From NCBI GenBank assembly GCA_016870695.1, contig VGAV01000153.1:1-6185 (forward strand): a stretch of DNA of 6,185 bases, given 5' to 3'. Position 1 is the stretch's first letter. Every line of letters begins with the position of its first letter. Below the pieces are notes generated by a model. It searched no databases. It saw only the letters and a program-made list of their open reading frames with translations, and had not been told where the DNA came from. Source of the stretch: Actinomycetota bacterium (lineage in GTDB: Bacteria > Actinomycetota > Actinomycetes > Actinomycetales > Microbacteriaceae). The translations under genes and the position numbers were made by a program. Shown piece after piece: positions 1-6,185 of the stretch.

Positions 1-1617
1 GTCGGCGAGTCGGGCTCGGGCAAGAGCGTCAGCTCCATGGCCGTGCTCGACCTGCTGCCGCGGAACAGCCGCGTCACGGGCAGCATCAAGGTGAACGGCC
101 GCGAGGTGACCGGTCTGTCGACGTCGCAGATGCGGCAGCTGCGCGGACCGGAGGTCGCCGCGATCTTCCAGGAGCCGATGACGGCACTGAACCCGGTCCT
201 CACGGTGGGCTCGCAGATCATCGAGGCGCTGCGCGCGCACACGCCGATCGCCCCGACGCAGGCGAAGGCCCGCGCGCTGGAGCTGCTCGACATGGTCGGC
301 CTGCCCGACCCGGCGAAGGCGTTCGCGTCCTACCCGCACCAGCTGTCCGGCGGTCAGCGCCAGCGCGCCATGATCGCGCAGTCCATCAGCCTGGAGCCCG
401 CGCTGCTCATCGCCGACGAGCCGACGACCGCGCTCGACGTGACGGTGCAGGCGGAGATCCTCGACCTCATCCGCGACCTCCGCGACCGCCTGGACTCCGC
501 CGTCCTCCTCATCACGCACGACATGGGCGTGGTCGCCGACCTCGCGGACTGGATCGTCGTGATGAAGTCCGGCGACATCGTCGAGCAGGGGCCTGCGGCC
601 CAGGTGCTCGGTGCGCCGAAGGACCCGTACACCAAGGAGCTGCTGGCCTCGGTGCCGCGCCTGGGCGAGACCCTCGAGGGTGCGAGCACCGTCGACGTCG
701 TCGAGGCGCTGGCCACGGCCGTCGCCGAGGGCCCGGCCCGCACCGAGGCAATCGCCCTCGCCGCTGCCGCGCCCGAGATCGCCCACCCGGTCCTGCAGCT
801 CGACAACGTCTCGATCGAGTACGGCAAGAAGGGGCGCGTCGCGGCCTTCCGTGCCGTCGACGACGTGACGCTCGGAATCGCGGAGGGCGAGATCGTCGGC
901 CTCGTCGGCGAGTCCGGATCGGGCAAGTCGACCATCGGCCGCGCCGCGATCGGTCTGCAGCCGATCGCCGACGGCCGCCTCGTGGTCGACGGCGTGGACA
1001 TCTCGAGCGGGTCGCGCAAGCTCATCAAGTCGCTGCGTCGCCGCGTCGGCATCGTCTTCCAGGACCCGTCGTCCTCGCTCAACCCGCGTCTGCCGATCGG
1101 CGAGTCCATCGGCGAGCCGCTGCTCCTGGCCGGCGAGGCCAAGGGGGCGGCGCTGGACGCGCGGGTGGAGAAGCTCCTCGACGAGGTGCGCCTGCCGCGC
1201 AGCTACCGCAACCGGTACCCGCACGAGCTGTCGGGCGGTCAGAAGCAGCGCGTCGGCATCGCCCGGGCTCTCTCGCTGCAGCCCCGGCTGCTCGTCGCGG
1301 ACGAGCCGACGAGCGCGCTCGACGTGTCCGTGCAGGCCCGCGTGCTGGAGCTGCTGAGCGAGCTGCAGAAGGAGCACCGCTTCGCCTGCCTGTTCATCAG
1401 CCACGACCTCGCCGTCGTCGACGCGATGGCCGACCGCATCGTCGTGCTCAACCGCGGCAAGATCGCGGAGCAGGGCACCCGCGACGAGATCCTCCGGGCG
1501 CCGAAGGAGCCGTACACGCAGCGCCTCATCGCCGCGATCCCGGTGCCCGACGTGGAGGTGCAGGCGGCCCGCCGCGAGCTGCGCCATCAGCTCCTCGAGG
1601 GCGACGCGACGCGCTGA
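1..1617 (+). CDS. Dipeptide/oligopeptide-type ABC importer, fused double ATP-binding subunit (5' end cut off)
   Basis: This is the ATPase subunit of a peptide/nickel-family importer. It hydrolyses ATP at the inner face of the membrane to drive substrate uptake through permeases and a binding protein that would lie upstream of the window. Frame 1 is open from base 1, and the first residues are already the Walker A motif GESGSGKS (window residues 2-9), so roughly 40 N-terminal residues are missing; the ATG at 37 is internal. Two complete nucleotide-binding domains follow. NBD1 has Q-loop FQEP (~56-59), signature LSGGQ (~115-119), Walker B LLIADEP (~135-141) and H-loop His ~173. NBD2 has Walker A ~303-310, FQDP ~353-356, LSGGQ ~410-414, LLVADEP ~430-436 and His ~468. 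Each domain ends in the DPYT/EPYT...IP-type tail of the OppD/DppF family. Every catalytic motif is intact. Such DppD-DppF fusions are common in actinobacteria. The substrate (peptide, nickel, glutathione or sugar-like) cannot be read from the sequence. A hairpin terminator follows directly. Confidence 0.95.
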   Translation, partial: VGESGSGKSVSSMAVLDLLPRNSRVTGSIKVNGREVTGLSTSQMRQLRGPEVAAIFQEPMTALNPVLTVGSQIIEALRAHTPIAPTQAKARALELLDMVGLPDPAKAFASYPHQLSGGQRQRAMIAQSISLEPALLIADEPTTALDVTVQAEILDLIRDLRDRLDSAVLLITHDMGVVADLADWIVVMKSGDIVEQGPAAQVLGAPKDPYTKELLASVPRLGETLEGASTVDVVEALATAVAEGPARTEAIALAAAAPEIAHPVLQLDNVSIEYGKKGRVAAFRAVDDVTLGIAEGEIVGLVGESGSGKSTIGRAAIGLQPIADGRLVVDGVDISSGSRKLIKSLRRRVGIVFQDPSSSLNPRLPIGESIGEPLLLAGEAKGAALDARVEKLLDEVRLPRSYRNRYPHELSGGQKQRVGIARALSLQPRLLVADEPTSALDVSVQARVLELLSELQKEHRFACLFISHDLAVVDAMADRIVVLNRGKIAEQGTRDEILRAPKEPYTQRLIAAIPVPDVEVQAARRELRHQLLEGDATR

Positions 1618-1628
1618 CCGACGTCCGC

Positions 1629-1665
1629 ACGAAGGGCGGGATCCTGTGGGGTTCCCGCCCTTCGT
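1629..1665 (+). terminator. Hairpin terminator after the ABC transporter gene
   Basis: A perfect 13-base-pair stem (ACGAAGGGCGGGA at 1629-1641 with TCCCGCCCTTCGT at 1653-1665) closes an 11-base loop. It starts 11 bases after the TGA at 1615-1617. There is no U tract, which is usual for high-GC actinobacteria. It isolates the transporter from typA. Confidence 0.85.
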
Positions 1666-1697
1666 CGTCCCCTGCCGGGAGTGTCGCCGCGGGCCGG

Positions 1698-1703
1698 TAG
1701 ACT
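1698..1703 (+). promoter_or_regulatory. typA promoter, -10 box TAGACT
   Basis: TAGACT fits the TANNNT actinobacterial sigma-A -10 pattern and is identical to the boxes ahead of the DUF6113-like gene and fdxA in this window. It lies between the upstream terminator and typA. A start of transcription about 7 bases after it (near 1710) gives a leader of roughly 43 bases. No convincing -35 hexamer is seen 16-18 bases upstream. Confidence 0.65.
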
Positions 1704-1709
1704 GGCAGG

Positions 1710-1752
1710 GCCCGATTTCCGGGCGTCACCCAAAACTTCCTGGAGACCCTCC
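1710..1752 (+). promoter_or_regulatory. typA leader with 5' hairpin and a partly masked ribosome binding site
   Basis: The inferred leader begins with a small hairpin: GCCCG (1710-1714), a five-base loop, then CGGGC (1720-1724). The ribosome binding site is GGAGA at 1742-1746, six bases before the ATG, and it fixes the start at 1753. That site sits in a second potential hairpin, TGGAG (1741-1745) / ACC / CTCCA (1749-1753), which pairs the Shine-Dalgarno bases with the bases just before and including the A of the start codon. Whether the masking matters is inference. Confidence 0.5.
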
Positions 1753-3666
<1,914 letters not shown>

Positions 3667-3678
3667 GCGTTCCGCACC

Positions 3679-3717
3679 CCGACGGCCCCGCACGCTTCGG
3701 CGTGACGGGGCCGTCGG
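3679..3717 (+). terminator. Terminator after typA with UUCG tetraloop
   Basis: A 12-base-pair outer stem (CCGACGGCCCCG at 3679-3690 with CGGGGCCGTCGG at 3706-3717) continues into a 5-base-pair inner stem CACGC/GCGTG. The inner stem is capped by TTCG (3696-3699), a C(UUCG)G tetraloop. Only one base (A3705) is bulged. It begins 12 bases after the typA stop. Being a near-perfect dyad, it could also stop transcription arriving from the convergent regulator gene. Confidence 0.88.
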
Positions 3718-3734
3718 CGTGTCGACGGGGTGTC

Positions 3735-3768
3735 GCGGGACGCACCCGCCGACCGGGGGCGGTCCCGC
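3735..3768 (-). terminator. Probable terminator of the convergent XRE-cupin gene
   Basis: GCGGGAC (3735-3741) and GTCCCGC (3762-3768) form a 7-base-pair stem. The enclosed CCGCC (3746-3750) can also pair with GGCGG (3758-3762), sharing one base with the outer stem. The dyad begins 10 bases past the regulator's stop on the minus strand. It is weaker than the typA terminator next to it, and the two together form a bidirectional barrier. Confidence 0.5.
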
Positions 3769-3778
3769 ACGGTGTCGA

Positions 3779-4330
3779 TCAGCGGGACTCGACCACGCAG
3801 ACCGCGCTCATCCCGGGGGTGAGCGCCTCGAAGACGTGCGGGACGTCGCCGGCATACGAGAGGTAGTCGCCGGGGGACAGCTCGAACGGCTCGTCGGCGG
3901 GACCGGCCAGACCCCGCCCCGAGACCATGACGAGGTGCTCGATGGTCCCTCGGGGGTGCGCGTCGGACCGGCGGGGCGTGCCGGGCTCGGCGGAGAGCAG
4001 GTAGATGTCGCGGCGTGCGTGCGGTGGGCTGGCCGACAGGAGGACCGCGATGTAGTCGGATGCCGAGGACGCGACCGCCGTCGACGCCTCGCCCGCGCGG
4101 ATCAGGGTGGGGGAGTGGACGCCCTCGTCGACGAAGTCGGCGAAGGGGATCTGCAGAGCGGTGGCGAGCGCCCACAGCGTCTCGACGCTCGGATTGCCGC
4201 CGCCGTTCTCGAGCTGCGACACGGTGGCCTTCGCCACGCCGGCGCGGCGTGCGAGCTCGGACACGCTCAGGTCGCGCCGCTCGCGCTCGCGACGCAGGGT
4301 CGAAGCGATGCGGTCACCGAGGTCCGTCAT
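3779..4330 (-). CDS. XRE-family HTH transcriptional regulator with C-terminal cupin domain
   Basis: This 183-residue protein is probably the dedicated regulator of the divergent azlCD exporter genes. Residues ~7-66 are an XRE/Cro-type helix-turn-helix: helix 2 is around SVSELARRAGV, and the recognition helix is around AKATVSQLENG (33-43), followed by the family's NPSVETLWALATAL. Residues ~106-181 form a small cupin beta barrel, with cupin motif 1 around EHLVMVSGRG and motif 2 around LSPGDYLSYAGDVPHVFEAL. The usual metal-binding His/Glu set is incomplete in motif 1 (His125, Glu131 and His132 are in off-register positions), so metal-independent ligand sensing is possible. The 180-190-residue length is typical of XRE-cupin regulators, which often control transport or catabolism genes next to them. 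The ATG at 4330 is preceded by CATAAT and six bases with no Shine-Dalgarno, suggesting a leaderless transcript. The inverted repeats in its promoter suggest autorepression. The ligand is unknown; an amino acid is the natural guess from the neighbours. Confidence 0.9.
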   Translation of the reverse strand: MTDLGDRIASTLRRERERRDLSVSELARRAGVAKATVSQLENGGGNPSVETLWALATALQIPFADFVDEGVHSPTLIRAGEASTAVASSASDYIAVLLSASPPHARRDIYLLSAEPGTPRRSDAHPRGTIEHLVMVSGRGLAGPADEPFELSPGDYLSYAGDVPHVFEALTPGMSAVCVVESR

Positions 4331-4331
4331 G

Positions 4332-4370
4332 CGTTCATTATGCCCGTCGATCGTTCGACTTGACGAACGA
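4332..4370. promoter_or_regulatory. Operator module 1 (regulator side), likely XRE-cupin binding site
   Basis: A perfect palindrome TCGTTCG-ACTTGA-CGAACGA (4351-4370) is preceded 20 bases upstream by a lone half-site CGTTCA (4332-4337). The same arrangement, half-site then CGTTCG-N6-CGAAC, recurs 47 bases further on. The palindrome covers the spacer and -35 region of the regulator's own promoter, and its right part overlaps TTGACG, the candidate azlC -35 box. Binding by the adjacent XRE-cupin protein is inferred from position and symmetry. Confidence 0.6.
4337..4342 (-). promoter_or_regulatory. -10 box of the XRE-cupin regulator gene (leaderless)
   Basis: Read on the minus strand, CATAAT is followed by six bases (GAACGC) and then the ATG. 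This is the same -10 to start spacing as at the two TAGACT leaderless genes in this window, so the transcript probably begins at the A of the start codon. The palindrome at 4351-4370 lies in the spacer and -35 region of this promoter. Confidence 0.55.
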
Positions 4371-4388
4371 CCCTCAATCGTTCACCAT
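4360..4388 (+). promoter_or_regulatory. Candidate azlCD promoter
   Basis: TTGACG (4360-4365) is a near-consensus -35 box. With a 17-base spacer it faces CACCAT (4383-4388), a weak -10 that keeps the A at position 2 and T at position 6. A start of transcription about seven bases later falls on or next to the ATG at 4396, which would make azlC leaderless. The -10 is poor, so this is tentative; it would fit a promoter controlled by the overlapping operators. Confidence 0.35.
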
Positions 4389-4415
4389 GATGCGCATGCG
4401 TTCGTTCTCCCGAAC
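4379..4415. promoter_or_regulatory. Operator module 2 (azlC side), 47-base repeat of module 1
   Basis: The half-site CGTTCA (4379-4384) is followed by GTTCG-TTCTCC-CGAAC (4400-4415), with C also at 4399. Every conserved element sits exactly 47 bases after its counterpart in module 1, and the flanks CGTTCA..ATG match too. The inverted pair overlaps the first codons of azlC. A bound repressor here would block the azlC promoter or the start of its transcript. Confidence 0.5.
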
Positions 4416-5124
4416 AGCCGAGGGGGCTGCGACCCGGCAGGGGCTCGCGGTGGCTCTGGCCACCAGCGCGTACGGCATTTCGTTCGGGGCTCTGTCGGTG
4501 GCATCCGGTCTCGACGTCTGGCAGACCTGCGTGCTCAGCCTGCTCATGTTCACCGGCGGATCGCAGTTCGCGTTCGTCGGTGTGATCGCCGCCGGGGGAG
4601 TCGCCGCCGCCCCGGCGGCCATCGCCTCCGCGACCCTGCTCGGCGTCCGGAACGCCGCCTACGCGATGCGGATGGCGCCCCTCCTCGGGGGCGGGCCGTG
4701 GCGGCGAGCGGCGGCGACGCAGTTCACGATCGACGAGTCAGTGGCCGTGGCGCTCGCGCAGGACGCACCGCGTGCGCGCCGGGTCGGATTCTGGGTGACC
4801 GGCATCGGCATCTGGGTCGGGTGGAATCTCTCGACCTTCGCGGGAGCACTCCTCGGCGACGTGCTCGGCGATCCCCGGGCATACGGTCTCGACGCGGCGG
4901 CGGCCGCCGCCTTCCTCGCCCTGCTCTGGCCTCGCCTGCGCGGCCGTCAGCCGCTGGCCGTCGCCGTGGGGGCCGCGATCGTCGCCGCCGCCCTGACTCC
5001 GCTGCTGATGCCCGGCATCCCGGTCATCGCCGCCGCGGCGGTCGCCGTGGCCGTCGGGCTGTTCGATCCCCGCCGCCCCACCGTCGCCCCCGTCGGGACG
5101 GCGGAGGAGAAGGGGATGCCATGA
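4396..5124 (+). CDS. azlC: AzlC-type branched-chain amino-acid exporter, large subunit
   Basis: This is the large membrane subunit of a two-component exporter of the AzlCD / BrnFE / YgaZH type. It exports branched-chain amino acids (and methionine in some members) from the cytoplasm, using ion gradients rather than ATP, although databases often label it an 'AzlC family ABC transporter permease'. The 242 residues are strongly hydrophobic, with several membrane segments (about 15-38, 42-66, 68-88, 132-158, 166-179, 186-206 and 208-223). Family-like positions include FTGGSQF (52-58), GVRNAAYAMRMAP (83-95) and TIDES (111-115). Length is usual for the family. The start is uncertain: ATG codons occur at 4387, 4390 and 4396, and none has a Shine-Dalgarno sequence. 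I chose 4396 because it fits the candidate leaderless promoter; 4387 would add three residues. The stop overlaps the azlD start as ATGA, indicating translational coupling. It is divergent from the XRE-cupin regulator and probably controlled by it. Confidence 0.88.
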   Translation: MRSFSRTAEGAATRQGLAVALATSAYGISFGALSVASGLDVWQTCVLSLLMFTGGSQFAFVGVIAAGGVAAAPAAIASATLLGVRNAAYAMRMAPLLGGGPWRRAAATQFTIDESVAVALAQDAPRARRVGFWVTGIGIWVGWNLSTFAGALLGDVLGDPRAYGLDAAAAAAFLALLWPRLRGRQPLAVAVGAAIVAAALTPLLMPGIPVIAAAAVAVAVGLFDPRRPTVAPVGTAEEKGMP

Positions 5125-5435
5125 CCCTGTGGACCGCGGTGCTCCTGGCATCCATTCTCTGTGTCGCGCTCAAGGCCGTCGGGTACCTCATTCCCGCGCG
5201 CGTGCTCGAGGCGCCGCGACCCGCGCGGATCGCGGACCTGCTCACGGTCGCGCTGCTGTCGGCGCTCGTCGTGGTGCAGACGCTGGCCGTGGGGGCGGCC
5301 GTGGTCGTGGACGCGCGTCTGCCGGCCGTGGGGGTGGCCGCGGTGCTGCTGTGGGCTCGGGCGCCGTTCCTCGTCGTCGTCGCGGCGGCGGCGGTCACCG
5401 CCGCACTCCTCCGACTCTGGGGATGGGCAACCTGA
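5121..5435 (+). CDS. azlD: AzlD-type branched-chain amino-acid exporter, small subunit
   Basis: This is the small partner subunit that completes the AzlC exporter in the membrane. The 104 residues are nearly all hydrophobic, with about four membrane segments (roughly 3-24, 38-60, 64-81 and 83-101). The short loop KAVGYLIPARVLEAPRPARI between the first two is typical of AzlD/BrnE/YgaH proteins, which are about 100-110 residues long. The ATG overlaps the azlC stop by four bases (ATGA at 5121-5124), and a purine-rich stretch with GGAGG at 5103-5107 and AAGGGG nearer the start lies upstream. The two genes form one operon. Assignment rests on size, topology and pairing with azlC more than on catalytic residues, which the family lacks. 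Confidence 0.87.
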   Translation: MTLWTAVLLASILCVALKAVGYLIPARVLEAPRPARIADLLTVALLSALVVVQTLAVGAAVVVDARLPAVGVAAVLLWARAPFLVVVAAAAVTAALLRLWGWAT

Positions 5436-5443
5436 GCCGCGCC

Positions 5444-5449
5444 TAGACT
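5444..5449 (+). promoter_or_regulatory. -10 box TAGACT of the small membrane-protein gene (leaderless)
   Basis: TAGACT is followed by six bases and then the GTG start at 5456, so transcription should begin at the start codon. It begins 9 bases after the azlD stop, giving this gene its own promoter rather than dependence on azlCD. No -35 consensus is evident. Confidence 0.65.
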
Positions 5450-5455
5450 GACCCG

Positions 5456-5854
5456 GTGAGTTTCGGGTTGTCACGCGTCCTCGGCTGGCTGATGGCCGCC
5501 GTGATCGGCCTTTTCTACGGCGTCGCGGCGACCGTCGGGCATGCCTACCGGATCGGCTTCTTCCCGCTCGGGCTGCTGCTCGCCACCGTCGGCACCGCCG
5601 CCCTGCTGATCGCCCTGCGGACCCTCACCCGCGACCGTGTGAACGCGCTGGCCGGCGGCATCGGCGTCGTCGCGGCGACGTTCGTCTTCTCACAGGTCGG
5701 ACCCGGCGGGTCGGCCATCGTCGCCGCCGCCACGCCTGACACCGAATGGATCGCCGTGGCCTGGACGATCATCGGTCCGGTGCTGGTCGCGCTGGTCGCC
5801 GCCTGGCCCGACCTGTCGCACCTGCGCGCCACGTCTGCGCCGCCCGAGCGCTGA
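5456..5854 (+). CDS. Small four-helix membrane protein, DUF6113-like
   Basis: This 132-residue integral membrane protein has no known function. Four hydrophobic segments are visible (about 8-28, 33-54, 64-82 and 98-117), with a short basic stretch RTLTRDR (55-61) between helices 2 and 3 and a polar tail ending SAPPER. A conserved-looking loop, SQVGPGGSAIV (79-89), lies between helices 3 and 4. The protein resembles the DUF6113 group of actinobacterial membrane proteins. In Mycobacterium tuberculosis a small membrane gene (Rv1171) sits immediately after mshB in the typA-to-fdxC stretch, and I take this gene as its positional counterpart. The GTG start is chosen because a TAGACT box ends six bases before it and no Shine-Dalgarno sequence exists. 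It precedes fdxA but is separated by a repeat-containing spacer, and fdxA has its own promoter. The family name is from memory and less certain than the topology. Confidence 0.8.
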   Translation: MSFGLSRVLGWLMAAVIGLFYGVAATVGHAYRIGFFPLGLLLATVGTAALLIALRTLTRDRVNALAGGIGVVAATFVFSQVGPGGSAIVAAATPDTEWIAVAWTIIGPVLVALVAAWPDLSHLRATSAPPER

Positions 5855-5874
5855 CGGGCCGTCGTTTCGATCCC

Positions 5875-5911
5875 GTGCGCGGAGTCGGCGCAGATGTACG
5901 CGCGGGGCGCC
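5875..5911 (+). repeat. Intergenic repeat, copy 1 (direct)
   Basis: The core GGCGCAGATGTACGCG (5887-5902) is identical to the core of copy 2, 76 bases downstream. Over the 27-base unit 5875-5901, 23 positions match copy 2, and similarity continues into a GGG-rich flank to about 5911. This stretch is noncoding, 21 bases after the membrane-protein stop. Confidence 0.75.
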
Positions 5912-5950
5912 GGCCGCGCGTTCACGCCACCTCCGCGCTGGCTGGTCTCC

Positions 5951-5987
5951 TGGCGCTGAGTTGGCGCAGATGTACGCGGGGGCGGCC
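5951..5987 (+). repeat. Intergenic repeat, copy 2 (direct)
   Basis: The unit starts TGGCGCTGAGTT and continues with the same 16-base core as copy 1 (5963-5978). It is a direct repeat of copy 1 and an inverted repeat of copy 3, with which it could form a long imperfect hairpin around the 15-base spacer 5978-5992. Confidence 0.75.
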
Positions 5988-5992
5988 TCGTG

Positions 5993-6019
5993 GCGTGCAT
6001 ATGCGGCAAGTCAGCGCCA
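5993..6019 (-). repeat. Intergenic repeat, copy 3 (inverted)
   Basis: Read on the minus strand, this unit matches the 27-base unit of copy 2 at 23 positions, including an exact nine-base end (TGGCGCTGA against TCAGCGCCA at 6011-6019). One of the four differences would be a G-U pair in RNA. Copies 2 and 3 may therefore act as a terminator-like hairpin or as a mobile-repeat dyad between the membrane-protein gene and fdxA. Confidence 0.65.
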
Positions 6020-6107
6020 CGGGGGTGCGGCGGCGTGGGGGTGGGCGTCGCGGGGGCGAGGATCATAGGTCACGGGGCGTCCGCGGAGGCCGGCGGGCCC
6101 GCGCGTC

Positions 6108-6113
6108 TAGACT
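6108..6113 (+). promoter_or_regulatory. -10 box TAGACT of fdxA (leaderless)
   Basis: TAGACT lies six bases before the GTG at 6120, identical in sequence and spacing to the box ahead of the gene at 5456. This implies a leaderless fdxA transcript with its own promoter, independent of the gene upstream. Confidence 0.7.
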
Positions 6114-6119
6114 GGACGG

Positions 6120-6185
6120 GTGACTTACGTGATCGCCCTCCCGTGCGTCGATGTCAAGGACCGCGCCTGCATCGACGAGTGCCCC
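6120..6185 (+). CDS. fdxA: 7Fe-type (3Fe-4S/4Fe-4S) ferredoxin, N-terminal part only
   Basis: Twenty-two codons are present before the window ends, translating as VTYVIALPCVDVKDRACIDECP with the initial GTG read as Met. This is the characteristic N-terminus of actinobacterial FdxA/FdxC ferredoxins of about 105 residues, which carry a 3Fe-4S and a 4Fe-4S cluster and shuttle electrons in the cytoplasm. Cys9, Cys17 and Cys21 are visible; Cys9 and Cys17 with the C-x3-C-P ending are the start of the first cluster-binding motif. The start is set by the TAGACT box six bases upstream; no Shine-Dalgarno sequence is present. In relatives the next gene is often dapC, an aminotransferase of lysine synthesis, but that lies outside the window. 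Confidence 0.93.
   Translation, partial: MTYVIALPCVDVKDRACIDECP

Noticed and set aside
37..39. ATG at 37 as the start of the ABC ATPase
   Set aside because: The frame is open from base 1 and already encodes Walker A before this codon, so it is an internal Met of a truncated gene.
1681..1752. In-frame GTG at 1681 giving typA a 24-residue extension
   Set aside because: It lies upstream of the TAGACT -10 box, and the translated extension has no family similarity; the ATG at 1753 has a well placed GGAGA.
4015..4386. Upstream extension of azlC to 4015
   Set aside because: It would run antisense through the XRE-cupin gene, and its translation is low-complexity Arg/Ser-rich; the exporter begins at the Met cluster 4387-4396.
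4379..4415. Treating the second GTTCG-N6-CGAAC as chance because it overlaps azlC codons
   Set aside because: I kept it instead as an operator: the exact 47-base offset of three separate elements makes coincidence less likely, though coding overlap lowers certainty.
5545..6066. Minus-strand open frame of 173 codons over the membrane-protein gene and repeat region
   Set aside because: Its composition is Pro/Thr/Arg-rich shadow coding, with no start signal and no family resemblance.
5855..6119. CRISPR array or attachment site in the repeat region
   Set aside because: There are only two direct copies with one inverted, irregular spacing, no uniform spacers and no integrase or tRNA nearby.

Overview
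This window is a high-GC actinobacterial chromosome segment, most likely from Microbacteriaceae (a Microbacterium-like organism). The grounds are strong G/C bias at third codon positions, TAGACT -10 boxes placed 6 bases ahead of GTG starts, and the recognisable genes. The genus is an inference from protein flavour and gene order, not a database result.

Layout from left to right. (1) The 3' part of a double-ATPase ABC subunit for peptide-type import (DppD-DppF fusion) is cut at its first Walker A motif and ends at 1617. A strong hairpin terminator follows (1629-1665). (2) A TAGACT promoter, a short structured leader and typA/bipA, the ribosome-associated GTPase (1753-3666), come next. Two hairpins (3679-3717 and 3735-3768) separate typA from a convergent gene. 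(3) A regulated amino-acid export module follows. A minus-strand XRE-cupin regulator (3779-4330) is divergent from azlC-azlD (4396-5435), a two-component branched-chain amino-acid exporter whose genes overlap by ATGA. The small divergent region carries a twice-repeated inverted-repeat operator with an exact 47-base offset. (4) A leaderless gene for a small four-helix membrane protein, DUF6113-like (5456-5854), follows. (5) A 265-base gene-free stretch holds a short repeat family: two direct copies, one inverted copy, and a possible degenerate fourth copy in the end of the preceding gene. (6) A leaderless fdxA, encoding a 7Fe-type ferredoxin, starts at 6120 and runs off the window.

How it works together. 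typA, the DUF6113-like gene and fdxA look like conserved housekeeping backbone. In Mycobacterium tuberculosis the corresponding stretch (typA ... mshB, Rv1171, ... fdxC) has mshB just before the small membrane gene. Here that position is taken by the regulator-azlCD module. The exporter most likely relieves excess branched-chain or related amino acids. The XRE-cupin protein probably senses a small molecule and represses both divergent promoters. No phage, CRISPR, tRNA, rRNA or insertion sequence is seen. The most notable unexplained signals are the duplicated operator module and the intergenic repeat cluster in front of fdxA.
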